Source of the DNA: Tragulus kanchil
Taxonomy: Eukaryota; Chordata; Mammalia; Artiodactyla; Tragulidae
DNA length: 64,000 bases
NCBI GenBank assembly: GCA_022376925.1
Contig: JAIOJX010000004.1
Location: forward strand, 6,820,001-6,884,000
Direction: 5' to 3'
Shown: positions 1 through 12,120 of the stretch, in pieces
How the letters are laid out: each line of letters begins with the position of its first letter
Position numbering within the stretch: the stretch's first letter is position 1
The notes under the pieces: model-generated
The model's database searches: none
What the model saw: the letters and a program-made list of their open reading frames with translations, nothing else
What the model was told of the DNA's origin: nothing
Made by a program: the position numbers and the translations under genes

Positions 1-296
1 AAAAGACTCAGAAAAACTGAAGTTCTTGCCTCAATTTGTACAGTTGGTGAAAGGCAGAGCTGAGACTTGAAAGTACATCATCTAACCCCAAAATCTGATT
101 CTCTATTTACTTATAATTCATAAATTTTATAGCTTCCAGTAAGTTATTTGAGGAAATAATTAAGAAACTCTTATATACCATCCACACATTCATTATTTTA
201 TTAAATCAGAGTGTGCTCTTCTTACTGTCTTTGTCACTGCATCTATCCTCCCCTCTACAAATCATAGACAATTAGAGTAATCTTCTACTCAAATTC
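1..296. other. unannotated AT-rich sequence
   Basis: AT-rich DNA with no repeat family, exon or RNA gene that I recognise. Confidence 0.5.
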
Positions 297-612
297 TTGT
301 CCATTGACTCAGTGATGCCATCCAACCATCTCATCCTCTGTCATCTGCCCTCAATCTTTGCTAGTATCAGGATCTTTTCCAGTGAGTCAGCTCTTTGCAT
401 CAGCTGGCCAAAATATAGGAGCTTCAGGTTCACCATCACTTCTTCCAATGAATATTCAGGGTTGATTCCTTTAAGACTGACTGATTTGATTTCCTTGCAG
501 TCCAAGGGACTCTCAAGAGTCTTCTCCAGCCCCACAGTTTAAAGGTATCAATTCTTCAGAACTCAGCCCTTTCGTATTGTCCAGCTTTCACATCCATACA
601 TGACTTCTTTGC
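297..612 (-). mobile_element. BovB LINE 3' fragment, antisense
   Basis: This stretch follows the antisense 3' part of the ruminant BovB LINE. Phrases such as gatgccatccaaccatctca and gggactctcaagagtcttct are diagnostic and recur in the larger BovB copy at 47-50 kb. The copy is diverged and truncated at both ends. The open frames across it are not genes. Confidence 0.85.
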
Positions 613-834
613 TACTTCTCATTTTATTGTTTTTTTTTAGAGAATGTGGGCAAGTCATGTTTTCTTCATGTTTTGTCATTACCCATAATTTTCATTTCCC
701 ACTGTTTTCTCGAATTTTGGGTGGTATAGAAAATGTATTTTAAATGAATAATTTAAATGAACACTCATATTTTAATTAAAAATCATAATTTGTCACAATT
801 GTGTGTTTACTACATACTAGACACAAGGTTAATC
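613..834. other. unannotated sequence
   Basis: AT-rich, with a short T run near 630-638. Nothing recognisable. Confidence 0.4.
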
Positions 835-985
835 TATTCACTTTCTTCATTTATTCCTCACAACCATCAGAGATAGCTTATATCATAATACCCACTTTAC
901 AGATGAAGAAACAATTTCGAGAGAATTATGTAACTTGAGCAAGAACCTACAATGAGTAGGAGACAGTATTAGGATGCAGGATCTT
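835..985 (+). mobile_element. MIR SINE remnant
   Basis: The core cccactttacagatgaagaa, followed by a diverged 'taacttg...' segment, matches the central region of the mammalian-wide MIR SINE. Heavily mutated, as expected for its age. Confidence 0.7.
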
Positions 986-2231
986 TTGAAGTATTCTGTT
1001 TCCCACATTTTGTTAATGACTCCCAGAGATGCAGAATAGCCATTCCACAGATAAAAATTTGAAATTCAGGTCATGGGAGCAAGAAAGCTATAGTGAGTGT
1101 CTGCCACCTGACCTAGAGTGGCAAACCAGACAGGAGTGTCCTGTAAGCACAGTTACTAAACAAAAGAAGTTGAACCTAAGGAAAGAGGAAATACTGTGTC
1201 CCCCTGGTGACACCTTCTAATAAGAACAGCAGCTGCGCTGAGGCGCTGGCCTAGTGTATTAAAGTGATAATGGTGCAATTAGTTCTTTCTTCATTTTCCC
1301 GTGTTAACCCAGGGGTAAAACATCGTACTGAGCAAATATGCTAAATTATATTAAACTTCGCATTCAATTTGAAAATCTTAGCTGCTGGCTGCAGAGAGAT
1401 TAGCAGACTCTAGCAACTCTTTTTCTTTCTTTTTTATTTTGTACTGTACCTCCCTGCCCTAATGAAAATCAGCCTTAGCACTGATTGTTTTTATCAGATG
1501 CAACACAGGTTCCTGCAGGCAACTCTTGAGCTGGCACTGTGAGGTTTCCAGGGAGAACTCTTGGCATGGGTTACTAGAGTGAATCTTATATAATAACAAA
1601 TAAATATTTCTTGGCAAGAATGTTGGCATAGTGCTGGGCATGAGGATGATGGGTGTTTGTACCAAACACAGTGTGCCTCTGGGATCCTGATCTGGACAGC
1701 AATGCTGGTATCAGGAAGGCAGTGCTAGTCAGGAACTCAGAAGTGGAACCTAGTGTTTTGGTAGCCTATCCCTACAGAACTCCACCGAAGTTTCAGCACT
1801 GTGATGGTCAGTGAGTTCCAGAACTTGCTAAGTGTTTCTAACACATGGTTCTGTTAGTCAAGCCAAGCTGTGAAGACTGAGCTCATGTGCCTATTAAGGT
1901 CACATTTAAACGTTTGCTAGGTTTTTACTGATGATGTATACTAGGAGGCAGACACTGTATTTTCTGTTCTGGGTTCATGAGGAAAAATACCAAGCAATCC
2001 TAAACTCAAGGAAATCACAGGGTGGAACTGAGACAAACATAATCATGTATGAAGTATTATAATGAATTAGAAAAGGAGACCACATCAACTTACTGCTTTA
2101 TCATGATCTTTTCCAGCTACAAGGGACCAAAAATGTATGTGTGTGTGTGCGTGAGAGAGAGACAAACAGACAGGGTGAGGGTACCCCCTTCCCACATGCA
2201 TAGAAACCTTTGAGCCTACCATCCTGTCAAG
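986..2231. other. unannotated sequence with a short TG/GA tract
   Basis: No element or exon recognised. It includes a (TG)n/(GA)n simple repeat at about 2136-2163. The 63-codon frame at 1029-1220 and the 68-codon reverse frame at 1459-1665 have no family signature and look like chance frames. Confidence 0.4.
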
Positions 2232-2690
2232 GATTTTTTTCACCTTGAAGTATAGCTGATGCAGTATGTTTCAGATGCAGAGCAGAGCAACTCAACAATG
2301 CATATGGCTGGTATATGACAACAGCACAATAAACCATCAAGATATTTTTATTATTTGTACTGCTTCTGTTGTTATCACCTGTGATCTGTGTGTGCATGCT
2401 CATTTGTGTCCAGCTCTTTGAGACACCTATGAACCAGGCTCTTCTGTCCATAGAGTTTTCCAGGCAAAAATACTGATGTGAGTAGCCATTTTCTGCTCCT
2501 CAGGATCTTCCTGACCCGGGGATCAAACCCATATTTCTTGCATTTCCTGCCCATTCTCCCCCAACTCTCCTCCCATCCAGGCTGCCACATAATGTTGAGC
2601 AGAGTTCCTTGTTTTATACAGTAGGTCTTTATTGGTTATCTATTTTAAATATAGCAGTGTATACATATTGATCTCGATTGTCAAGGATTT
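2232..2690 (-). mobile_element. L1 3' UTR fragment split by a SINE
   Basis: Text near 2245-2290 (gaagtatagctgatgcagta) and 2590-2675 (cagtaggtctttattggtta) corresponds to two parts of the artiodactyl L1 3' UTR in antisense. They are separated by the Bov-tA at 2389-2577. Diverged. Confidence 0.65.
2389..2577 (-). mobile_element. Bov-tA SINE, antisense, nested in L1
   Basis: An antisense Bov-tA, with gtccagctctttgagacacc at the tail side and aggatcttcctgacccgggg toward the tRNA-like head. Diverged. It interrupts the L1 3' UTR, so it inserted later than that L1. Confidence 0.75.
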
Positions 2691-3238
2691 GATAAACACA
2701 CACAGAGACAAAAAAAGCACTGTTTTTTAGGACTAAAAGTGTTTTCAGACACAGAGTAGAACTTGCCTGTCCCTGAGAAAAGTGGTTTAGCTCCTCTAGA
2801 ATGAATCAGTAGGGCAATGAAATCATGCATATCTAAATTGTACCATTGTGTCTTTCCTCAAAGTACCCAAAGAGGAAATGGGATCTCTCTTTAGGATGTA
2901 CATTGGGTGATGATGGGAGGTGTCCAGTGAACATTACAAGATGTACCCACATTAGCACTGGCCAGTCTTCAAATAGATCAGATAGTCATGGACAGTGAGC
3001 AGTGGCCACAGTAATGAACTGAAGACTAGACGTCTCTCCCCTCTATTTTGTTGGTAATGTGAAGTCCCCTGTGGTTTACCACCACCTCAATGAATAGATG
3101 GTACAATGGAGGTACTCAAGTGTGACAATTTTCAATTATTTTTCCATCCTGACATTTAAAGTTTTGATATTAAACTATTTTTCATTAAATTAGGTAAAAT
3201 TTAATGTAAATAAAGAGACAATAAGAGTGTAAACATTA
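2691..3238. other. unannotated sequence
   Basis: No element recognised. A-rich around 3180-3247. Confidence 0.4.
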
Positions 3239-3991
3239 AAAAAAAATAAACTCTGTTTTGGAGTGACTTTAGATTTACTATAAAGTTGCAAAGAGAGAAC
3301 AGAGTTCCCATAATCCCTTACCTAAATTTGTATCACCTGGTTAATTTCCCTAATGTTATTGGCTTGTATTATCTTGACACATTTGTCAAAAATGAGAAGC
3401 CAACAAGGACACATTGTTATTAACTAAATTGTGTTTTTAGATTTCACCATTGTTTGCATTCATGCCTTTTCTGTTCCAGGAACCAATTCAGGAAGCAGCA
3501 CTGAGTTGTCATGGCCCCCTAGCTTCCTCTGGTTTATGACAGCTTGCCAATCTTTTTTTTTACTCCATGAACTTGAGAGTTTTGAAGCATACTGGCCAAC
3601 TGTTTAGCAGAATATCCTTCAAATTGGGTTCATCTGATGTCTCTCTCATGATTAGACTGGGATTATGGGTTTTGGGAAAGAACACCACAGGCATAAAGTT
3701 CATTTCTTATCATAGCATTTCAGGTGTTGATGACATCAAGGATATTAACTGTGATCAGTTGGTTAAGTGCCTGCCAGATTTCTACATTCTGAAGTTACTG
3801 TTTATTCCTTTAAGACCTGCATTCACTAAATTCAAGTCTATACTCAAAAGGTGAGATCGATTGTGAAGGCAGAGGCCTTCTGAAAGGAGTGTTTCTACAT
3901 GTATTTGGAATTCTTCTGTAAGGAAGATTCTGTCTTCTCTCCCATTTGTTTAATTAATTAGTCATTTATTTATTATGTAAGTATAGATTCA

Positions 3992-4344
3992 TGGGCTATA
4001 ATCTGAATATTTGTCTCTCCCCAAATTCATATGTGGAAATCCCAACATCCAAAGGTGATAGTATTAGGAAATGAAGCCTTAAGAAGGTTCTCAGAGCATG
4101 AGGGCTCCCTCATGGATGAGGTTAGTGTGTTTTTATAAAGGAGACTTCAGAGAGAGTCCTAGTATCTTCTACCATGTAAGGAAACAGTAGGGAGCTACCA
4201 GGCAGGAACCAGAAAGAAGGCTGTCACAAGAATACGACAATGCTGATGACTTGACCTTTGACTTCTGGCCTCCAGAAGTGTGAGTGTGTTGTTGATAAGC
4301 CACCCAGTGTGTTGTTGTAGCAGCCTGAATTGACTGAGACACCA
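3992..4344 (+). mobile_element. ERVL-MaLR-type solo LTR remnant (D1 left arm)
   Basis: Runs from ggctataatctgaatatttg through a 'gatagtattaggaaatgaag' segment to a 'taagccacccagtgtgttg' end. This order is typical of ancient MaLR LTRs (MLT1/MST-like). No internal retroviral sequence adjoins it. Exact subfamily not determined. Confidence 0.6.
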
Positions 4345-5045
4345 TGCATATAAAGTCATGATCCAGTACGTTGTTACTGATATTGCTGCTTAATGTTTTC
4401 CAGTCTTGGTCACTGAGAGTTCTATTAGTTTAGTTCTTGTGTCCCTTTGAGATGGCCTCCTTGTTTTATTTCTTGAGCTTTTTCTAACTTCCTGATTCAA
4501 TCAAATGTGTCAGGTTTAGCTCTAAATCTCCTTGCCATGGCCCTAGAATCAGTCATTTTTTCAAGGAGGCTTAGTTTGATTCAGCTTGGGGGCATCCAGG
4601 ATACTTGAATTTTTTACTCCATGAACTTGAGAGTTTTGAAGCATACTGGCCAACTGTTTAGCAGAATATCCTTCAAATTGGGTTCATCTGATGTCTCTCT
4701 CATGATTAGACTGGGATTATGGGTTTTGGGAAAGAACACCACAGGCATAAAGTTCATTTCTTATCATAGCATTTCAGGTGTTGATGACATCAAGGATATT
4801 AACTGTGATCAGTTGGTTAAGTGCCTGCCAGATTTCTACATTCTGAAGTTACTGTTTATTCCTTTAAGACCTGCATTCACTAAATTCAAGTCTATACTCA
4901 AAAGGTGAGATCGATTGTGAAGGCAGAGGCCTTCTGAAAGGAGTGTTTCTACATGTATTTGGAATTCTTCTGTAAGGAAGATTCTGTCTTCTCTCCCATT
5001 TGTTTAATTAATTAGTCATTTATTTATTATGTAAGTATAGATTCA

Positions 5046-5397
5046 TGGGCTATAATCTGAATATTTGTCTCTCCCAAATTCATATGTGGAAATCCCAACA
5101 TCCAAAGGTGATAGTATTAGGAAATGAAGCCTTAAGAAGGTTCTCAGAGCATGAGGGCTCCCTCATGGATGAGGTTAGTGTGTTTTTATAAAGGAGACTT
5201 CAGAGAGAGTCCTAGTATCTTCTACCATGTAAGGAAACAGTAGGGAGCTACCAGGCAGGAACCAGAAAGAAGGCTGTCACAAGAATACGACAATGCTGAT
5301 GACTTGACCTTTGACTTCTGGCCTCCAGAAGTGTGAGTGTGTTGTTGATAAGCCACCCAGTGTGTTGTTGTAGCAGCCTGAATTGACTGAGACACCA
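5046..5397 (+). mobile_element. ERVL-MaLR-type LTR remnant (D1 right arm)
   Basis: The D1 copy of the LTR at 3992-4344, one base shorter. It is a duplicate, not an independent insertion. Confidence 0.6.
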
Positions 5398-5960
5398 TGC
5401 ATATAAAGTCATGATCCAGTACGTTGTTACTGATATTGCTGCTTAATGTTTTCCAGTCTTGGTCACTGAGAGTTCTATTAGTTTAGTTCTTGTGTCCCTT
5501 TGAGATGGCCTCCTTGTTTTATTTCTTGAGCTTTTTCTAACTTCCTGATTCAATCAAATGTGTCAGGTTTAGCTCTAAATCTCCTTGCCATGGCCCTAGA
5601 ATCAGTCATTTTTTCAAGGAGGCTTAGTTTCAATCATTGGGGGATAATCTTCTGAAACCAAGGTCTGGGCCCTGGGAGTGATGGTTGCTTTTGGAGTGAC
5701 GTAGCTTGGTAGGGCTTGGTAGCATAGATACGTACACTAACCCATGCACTTACCTACAGCTGTTTCTCTATCCATCCGTCTCTATATGCATATTTAGCTA
5801 AACACAAATGTATATTGATGTACAACACTGTTTTCAGCCTTCTATCCTTGTTTAACGGGAAGTTCTCTTTGCAATAATGAGAATTCTGACACTGACCATC
5901 CATCATCCATTTATTTTTTCAACCCCAATAAAGCAGTTTCATGTGTTCCCATGATAAAAA

Positions 5961-6179
5961 AAACCTTTGACAACTAGAATATACTCTTCATGCACAATTT
6001 GTTCTTTCTTTGCCCTTATAGTTTTCAGTCTAAACACAGTGTTCAAAGTGAATTAGGTCATCTCTATTTATCCCTATGTCTTAAGAGTGCATTTACATTA
6101 TATATTTATAATATATAGTTAGAATAACATACTCAGTCTGTACTTTATCTTTGGAATCCCCTGACATTCTAGTTAATTA
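5961..6179. other. unannotated sequence
   Basis: AT-rich bridge between two old L1-like blocks. Nothing specific seen. Confidence 0.3.
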
Positions 6180-6665
6180 TTTTTATTGTATAATTTACGT
6201 ACATCAATGTTTACTCTTTGTACAGTAAAATCACATCTCAGTCTTTGTGATGTAAATTCTGTGAATTTTGACAAATACATAGAGTCATATATCCAGTATT
6301 CAAGTAGCATATAGAACAATTCCATAAAATTTCCTCTGAAGAGTACAGTAATTTAATATTTCATGAAACTTAATGTAAAATTACCAAATATTCCTGAGAC
6401 AGTTACTATTTGTTGGCTCATTTTTTATCTATCCAGTCCCTCCCTGTCCCAGTTCTCATTTGTACTCATCCGTTTCTGCATCCACCATTTCTGTGTAGGC
6501 ACTGATCTGGCTTTCATTCCTTTAGTCTTGCCTTCCTGAAATGTCATATGAATTGGAATAACCATATGCAGCTTTGGGGGTTTGGCTTTTTTTTTTTTTT
6601 ACTTAGCAATATGCCTTTAATATTTATCTATGCCATTGAATAAATAAATGACCAATCTAATGGAA
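6180..6665 (-). mobile_element. old L1 3'-end fragment, antisense
   Basis: The order 'tgtataatttacgtacatca', a 'tctatccagtccctccctgt' segment and 'gaaatgtcatatgaattgga' follows an ancient L1 3' UTR in antisense. It ends in a T-rich tract at 6586-6600 and a 'tatgcctttaatatttat' piece. Confidence 0.5.
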
Positions 6666-6728
6666 AACATAATGGATGGAAGATTTCAGGCTTTTACTCT
6701 GTCATTATGGTACCATATATGTTTACCC

Positions 6729-6940
6729 CTAGGGACTTCCCAGCCTGCCAGTTAAAGAGAATGCAGAGACATGGGTTAGATCCCTGGGTCAGGAAGCTTC
6801 CTGGAGTAGAAAATGGTAACCCACTGTAGTATTTTGGTCTAGGAAATCTCATGAACCGAGGAGCCTTGTGTGCCAAAGTCCATGAGATCACAAAGAATCA
6901 GACAGGAGTGAGTGACTGGGCATGTATGCACATCCCTACC
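6729..6940 (+). mobile_element. Bov-tA SINE, sense
   Basis: Head tagggacttcccagcctgcc, a B-box-like ggttagatccctgggtc, then the Bov-A body (taacccactgtagtatttt ... caaagaatcagacaggagtg). Diverged. Reverse frames across it are artefacts. Confidence 0.85.
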
Positions 6941-7894
6941 CAACCCTTCAGCCCTTAGGACTCTAGAGAGAGACTCCAAAATGTGATTGATTTGTAAGTT
7001 TTTACCACCCTGGCAAGTTAGGATTTTAAACCACATCTAAAATTATCTTGATAAAAGAGGAATACTATAATTTGGTATTTTGTGTAACTTACTATAAAAC
7101 AAATTTATCATATATTCCTGAGGCAGATAATAATATATGTGTGACTCACTCTATACCTGTCTGATTCCTCTATCTCCTGATTTCTTTTTTGTCTTATTTA
7201 CAACACTAAAGTCTTCTAATATCTGTATCCAAATCTTTATCTACATCTGTCTATAACCCATGCCTCCCTTGCAACTAGGAATGGCCAATAATACAGTAGT
7301 TATTTATACATCTCTCTTTGTTTCTCTCAGCCTGGATTATGGATCTGTGGGTGTAGATATTGGCTCAAGGTTCAATAGCCATGTTAAGACAATGAAAGCA
7401 AAAAGATAGAGCCTGATTCCCTTAAAGCACTGTTGTGCTTTGGTACAAATCCTGGGCCCCCTGAGTCCATTCTTTCCTGCACAGGATAAATAATCTCCTG
7501 TGCATTTAAGGTACTGTTGTCTTGCTTTCTGTTGCTCGTATCCAAATACAATCATAAATAATACTTCAGTAGTATATATGAGGTATTCTGGGACATTAAA
7601 CTAGTGAATAAAGATGCCTGGCTGTTCAGTAAAATAATTATTTGTCTTTAATTAACCATTTTGAGACTTTATTAATTGAAAAAATACTGTGCAAAACCTT
7701 CCCGTAGATAAAAAGATGCCTTAAAAGAATTTTTTGCCCTTAAGAAGGTTATGGTATAAAACACTCAATGTAGGGTGTATCTAAGAGATTTCTGGACTTC
7801 GAGTTGAGATCTGGGTTCAAGATATGCCTTTTAATTAGCCATGTAATACACCTTCTTTATTGATTTATTCCTATGGTTTGTTAACTAATTATCA
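6941..7894. other. unannotated sequence
   Basis: No clear element. Part of 7072-7165 loosely resembles 6352-6440 (both contain tattcctgag followed by cag), which may be an old relationship. The reverse 72-codon frame at 7337-7555 has no family signature. Confidence 0.3.
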
Positions 7895-8078
7895 ATCACT
7901 TTGTGGTGAGCTCTGTAATATACTTGATATTCACAACTGTAAGTAAAACTTAAAATTATCCACCATTTTCAGGTAGCTGAGGCTCAGAGTAATAACATGA
8001 GCATTCAGGGTTACATGGTTAGTAAACAGCAGGTTGGAATTCAAATCTCGGGCTGTCAAAACCCAAATTTTTCCAGTA
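7895..8078 (+). mobile_element. MIR SINE remnant
   Basis: The segment agctgaggctcagagtaata followed by tggttagtaaacagcaggtt and ggaattcaaatctcgg matches the second half of MIR in order and spacing. Confidence 0.75.
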
Positions 8079-8904
8079 TTAATGTTCTTATCTGCACTCC
8101 AGCTATGACTATATCAATCCTTCCTGTCTCAGAATTTTTTCCAAGACTGGAAAGAGAATGAAATTGGGGGTTGGACCTATTTTTTTTCCTTTTAAATGTA
8201 AAATACTGTAATATTATAAGGTGTCACAACCAGACATGTACTGAAAACTAAATTTAATGTAAGCTAGAGATCAGTCAAGGTAAATGGGGGAAAAGGACAG
8301 AGCAAACAGAGGAAAGATTAATTCCAAAGTGATGGTGATTCAAATGTATCTTCAAAGATGGTTAAGACTTTGAGCATCTGTGAGGACTGTTAAGTGAGCA
8401 TCAGCTCTTTGTGATCATTTCCTCATCGCCAGCTACACTGGAGTCATCAATGGCCTGAGCCATTTCTCATCTCTCTCTTCAGGTCTCTCTGTACACAGCA
8501 CAGGACTGGATATGGTGTGTGCCAGTGGTGTGGTAGTCAGATTATTTTGATTAGGGGTGCTTTTCTTTGGCAAGATTCCTTTGCTTCTTAGGGACAGATT
8601 CGTGATAGGTTACCTTCTAATTTATTTACTTAGAAACTCCTTAAGTACTTCACCTAGAATCTCAAGAATCAAATTCTGGATCTCAGACAGTTCAAGCACT
8701 ACAAGGACCTCAGAGACATTTTGTCAAGGGTTGTGTTAATCCCAGAATGAAATGTTGAGAAATGGCATCAACAACATAGAAAATAAAGGTTAAGTTTAGA
8801 GTCTTCCATTATATCTGTGTTGGTTCTTGGAATTTTGACCTAGAGTGCATGCAAATACATTGAGAGAATGAGGAAAATCCATAGAACTGAAGACTCCAAT
8901 TCCT
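8079..8904. other. unannotated sequence
   Basis: No repeat or exon recognised. Confidence 0.35.
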
Positions 8905-9010
8905 TCATGCATCCATTTTGCAAACATTTATTGAGTTCCTACCATGTGTCAGGCACTGTTACAGGCAATAGGGATATACCAGTTAAAAGAAAAAAATCTG
9001 GTGTTTTGTG
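8905..9010 (-). mobile_element. L2 LINE 3' end remnant, antisense
   Basis: The phrase acatttattgagttcctacc followed by atgtgtcaggcactgttac is the antisense 3' terminus of L2. Old and short. Confidence 0.65.
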
Positions 9011-9844
9011 CATTATTAACCAAATAGCTGGCTAATTTTCTCTTAGTCCTTCTCCCTCACTCCTACTCTATAAAGGCTCTTTGCAAATCATACACAGTGC
9101 CCCTGTACACTTAGCTTTCTTGAGAATAAGAACCATGGTTCTTTTTATCTGATTATTGCATGTGACTACCACAGAATAGCCCTGTGTGTGTGTGATATGG
9201 GGCAGTGGGGAAGAAACATGGGATAAAATGAAAATGGGTTCTGGAATCAAAACGAAAAGAGTACTGGAGCCAAACCTTTATTTAATGATGTTCACCTGAT
9301 TCTTATAGAAGTTATCATGTGGTGTCTTGGATTGTTATTAAAGATTAGACGTCTTGTAAGTCTTATTTGTAGCAGGTTGGCTTCCTGGGCTGTTTATTGT
9401 AGATAAGGGTATTGGTTTCCTGGGTAGGTTGCTGCACTTTGTGGGTCAGAGTTCTGTTTTTATATGTGGTCCTGACTTATCCAAGTACATCATCAGTCTC
9501 ACGTAACTTTTCAGTTTCTTTGAACCTTAGCTTTCCAACTCTACGTACAGATACTAGTAGGACTGTAGTCAAGATAAAATGAGGGCTCTTAGACTCTCAC
9601 AGGGAGTGAGGGCTGAGTAAGTATTTCCTACCTTTGTGCTCCACAGTTTACTCCAGGGGCTGAAATCCCACACAGCTCTAGGCCAAAGGTTCAGAAACTC
9701 TCTAAAAACACAGAAAAGCACAGAGTTTAGGGGAAGTAGCTGCCAGCAACGGGCTGTTCACGACATGTCTCAGTATTTTTCAGTGACACAGAGGAACATT
9801 ACCAGGATATGAGAGTTACTGTTAATAGAGATCAGGGACTTGAG
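9011..9844. other. unannotated sequence
   Basis: No repeat recognised apart from a short (TG)n at 9183-9194. Open frames are short and without signature. Confidence 0.35.
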
Positions 9845-10056
9845 TCAGACCAGTAAGAGTCCTGCTTATTGCTAATTACTTACAGCTGTGTAGCCTCAGG
9901 CACGTAGCCGCCAATCTTGCCCTCTTTTATAAAATGCGGGTGACATTACCATCTTAGTGAAGATGAACTAAATAATGCATATTGAGCACCCCACATAGAA
10001 CCTGGCAGAGAGCAAGTACTCTGTAAAAGATAACTTTATTATTGTTATCATTGACT
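9845..10056 (+). mobile_element. MIR SINE remnant crossing the D2 left boundary
   Basis: acagctgtgtagcctcaggc, then ttataaaatgcgggtgacat, agaacctggcagagagcaag and ttattattgttatc follow MIR in order. Only the last part (from about 9998) reappears in the right arm of D2 at 11212-11270. Confidence 0.75.
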
Positions 10057-10689
10057 CAGTCAGAGGCCAAAGCCACTCTTTCCTTGGGAACAGAAAGCTC
10101 CCATAAAGTAGAAAGGTCTGTCCTCTTGGATTATCCTCATTCTAGGCCTGGCCTCTTCAGTGTTGGCAATGAATATGCACTAGGCATACCTAAAGTGTCT
10201 ATCACTGAACAGAATCTTTGTGTCTGAAGCCCAGACTATGGATTTTAACCATTCTCAGGTGGTTTTACACACAGTAGAGCTTTGAAAACCAGCCCTATGA
10301 TCTCCTATTGCTCTCTTTTGTGCTCATGTGTTTCTCTGAAGCAATCCTCCATCCTCCTCACACCTGCTGTAACTTACAAGAAACTCACAGCATGCTTCTC
10401 ACTTCACAGAGAGGAGAGGCTGCGAGATCTCCATCAAGAGGGCGGGACTTGCTCTCAGACCTGGAGGTCAGTGTCTCTTCTCCTGGCTTGGGGTAAGTAC
10501 TGGTCCATCTTATCCTGTTTGGGCTTTCTGATTAGACAAGTTTTTCCAAGATAGCCTAACCACTGACAGGCAGGCAGGTGAAGGAAAGACTGAATGTCTC
10601 TAAAAGCAGAATACATTTTCAATGAAGAGCCTTGGTATCTGACAAACTTTTCAAAATGCACATATCTTTAACACTTTTATTAATTTATT
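10057..10689. other. unannotated sequence (D2 left arm)
   Basis: No repeat recognised. The 61-, 90- and 62-codon frames here are short, overlap in different phases and reappear in the right arm as duplicates. They are not supported as genes. The right-arm equivalent is 11306-11853. Confidence 0.35.
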
Positions 10690-10956
10690 TATCTATTGCT
10701 GTGCTGGTCTTTGTTGCTGCTCATGGACTTTCTCTAGTTATGCTGAGCAGGGGCTACTCTCTGGTTGTGGTGTGAGGGGCTTCTCATTGAAGTGGCTTTC
10801 CTTGTGAAACACAGGCTCTAGGCTGTGCAGGCTCAGTAGTTGTGCCTGTGGTTAGTTGCTCCATGGTATGTGGAATCTTCCCAAGACCAGGGATTGAATC
10901 TGTGTCCCCTGCATCAGCAGGCAGATTCTTAACCATTAGACCACCAGGGTAGTCCT
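10690..10956 (-). mobile_element. CHR-1-type SINE, antisense (D2 left arm)
   Basis: An antisense CHR-type SINE: gtagttgtgcctgtggttag, tcttcccaagaccagggatt (B-box side), then 'ccaccagggtagtcct' at the head. The body is of the longer CHR-1 type. Confidence 0.75.
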
Positions 10957-11853
10957 TGAAATGCTTATACTTATGTGCCCTCCAGAGTTGGAGATCTAGT
11001 TAGGTCTAGAGAAGAAGGTCACTGCGACCAAGGAGGATGGAGCCGACTGCAGCCAGTGAAAGTTTTCATTGAAGAGGAATGCCCGGTGTCAGTTTGGCTA
11101 GACTGGGAAGAGAAAGGCAAGCATGGATGATCCAAGGGCTCTTATTTTCTGTCTTTGATGGTACCTTCCTTGCCTTGAGGTAGATGCTTCAAAACTTGTT
11201 AGGCAAGTTTTGAACCTGGCGGGCAAGTACTCTGTAAAAGATAACTTTATTATTGTTATCATTGACTCAGTCAGAGGCCAAAGCCACTGGAAAATATGGG
11301 CCCACTAGGCCTGGCCTCTTCAGTGTTGGCAATGAATATGCACTAGGCATACCTAAAGTGTCTATCACTGAACAGAATCTTTGTGTCTGAAGCCCAGACT
11401 ATGGATTTTAACCATTCTCAGGTGGTTTTACACACAGTAGAGCTTTGAAAACCAGCCCTATGATCTCCTATTGCTCTCTTTTGTGCTCATGTGTTTCTCT
11501 GAAGCAATCCTCCATCCTCCTCACACCTGCTGTAACTTACAAGAAACTCACAGCATGCTTCTCACTTCACAGAGAGGAGAGGCTGCGAGATCTCCATCAA
11601 GAGGGCGGGACTTGCTCTCAGACCTGGAGGTCAGTGTCTCTTCTCCTGGCTTGGGGGTAAGTACTGGTCCATCTTATCCTGTTTGGGCTTTCTGATTAGA
11701 CAAGTTTTTCCAAGATAGCCTAACCACTGACAGGCAGGCAGGTGAAGGAAAGACTGAATGTCTCTAAAAGCAGAATACATTTTCAATGAAGAGCCTTGGT
11801 ATCTGACAAACTTTTCAAAATGCACATATCTTTAACACTTTTATTAATTTATT

Positions 11854-12120
11854 TATCTATTGCTGTGCTGGTCTTTGTTGCTGCTCATGGACTTTCTCTA
11901 GTTATGCTGAGCAGGGGCTACTCTCTGGTTGTGGTGTGAGGGGCTTCTCATTGAAGTGGCTTTCCTTGTGAAACACAGGCTCTAGGCTGTGCAGGCTCAG
12001 TAGTTGTGCCTGTGGTTAGTTGCTCCATGGTATGTGGAATCTTCCCAAGACCAGGGATTGAATCTGTGTCCCCTGCATCAGCAGGCAGATTCTTAACCAT
12101 TAGACCACCAGGGTAGTCCT
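11854..12120 (-). mobile_element. CHR-1-type SINE, antisense (D2 right arm)
   Basis: Duplicate of the SINE at 10690-10956, offset 1164. Not an independent insertion. Confidence 0.75.

Larger units (their letters stand above)
3557..5630. repeat. direct duplication D1 (unit about 1.02 kb, offset 1054)
   Basis: Left arm 3557-4577, right arm 4611-5630. The only internal difference I found is one C in a run near 4020 (offset falls from 1054 to 1053). The 33-bp spacer 4578-4610 is not random: its first half resembles the right flank after 5630 and its second half resembles the left flank before 3557. It looks like two eroded flanks. The arms carry L1 and MaLR sequence and identical 95-codon frames (3567, 4621), which are not genes. 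Confidence 0.95.
3239..5960 (-). mobile_element. old L1 3'-region sequence, antisense, interrupted
   Basis: From the 'gcaaagagagaacagagttc' region to about 5960, the order of motifs follows an old mammalian L1 3' region in antisense: a 'ttgacacatttgtcaaaaat' segment, 'ctcatgattagactgggatt', 'tggccctagaatcagtcatt', then 'ggtctgggccctgggagtga'. It is interrupted by a MaLR-type LTR and by duplication D1. The left D1 arm continues the left flank and the right arm continues the right flank of this L1, so the unduplicated order can be read directly. Family assignment is from memory of L1M consensus sequences. Confidence 0.55.

Noticed and set aside
3567..4908. Two identical 95-codon frames as a duplicated small gene
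   Set aside because: They lie in old L1 3' sequence and are identical because the DNA was duplicated, not because the protein is conserved.
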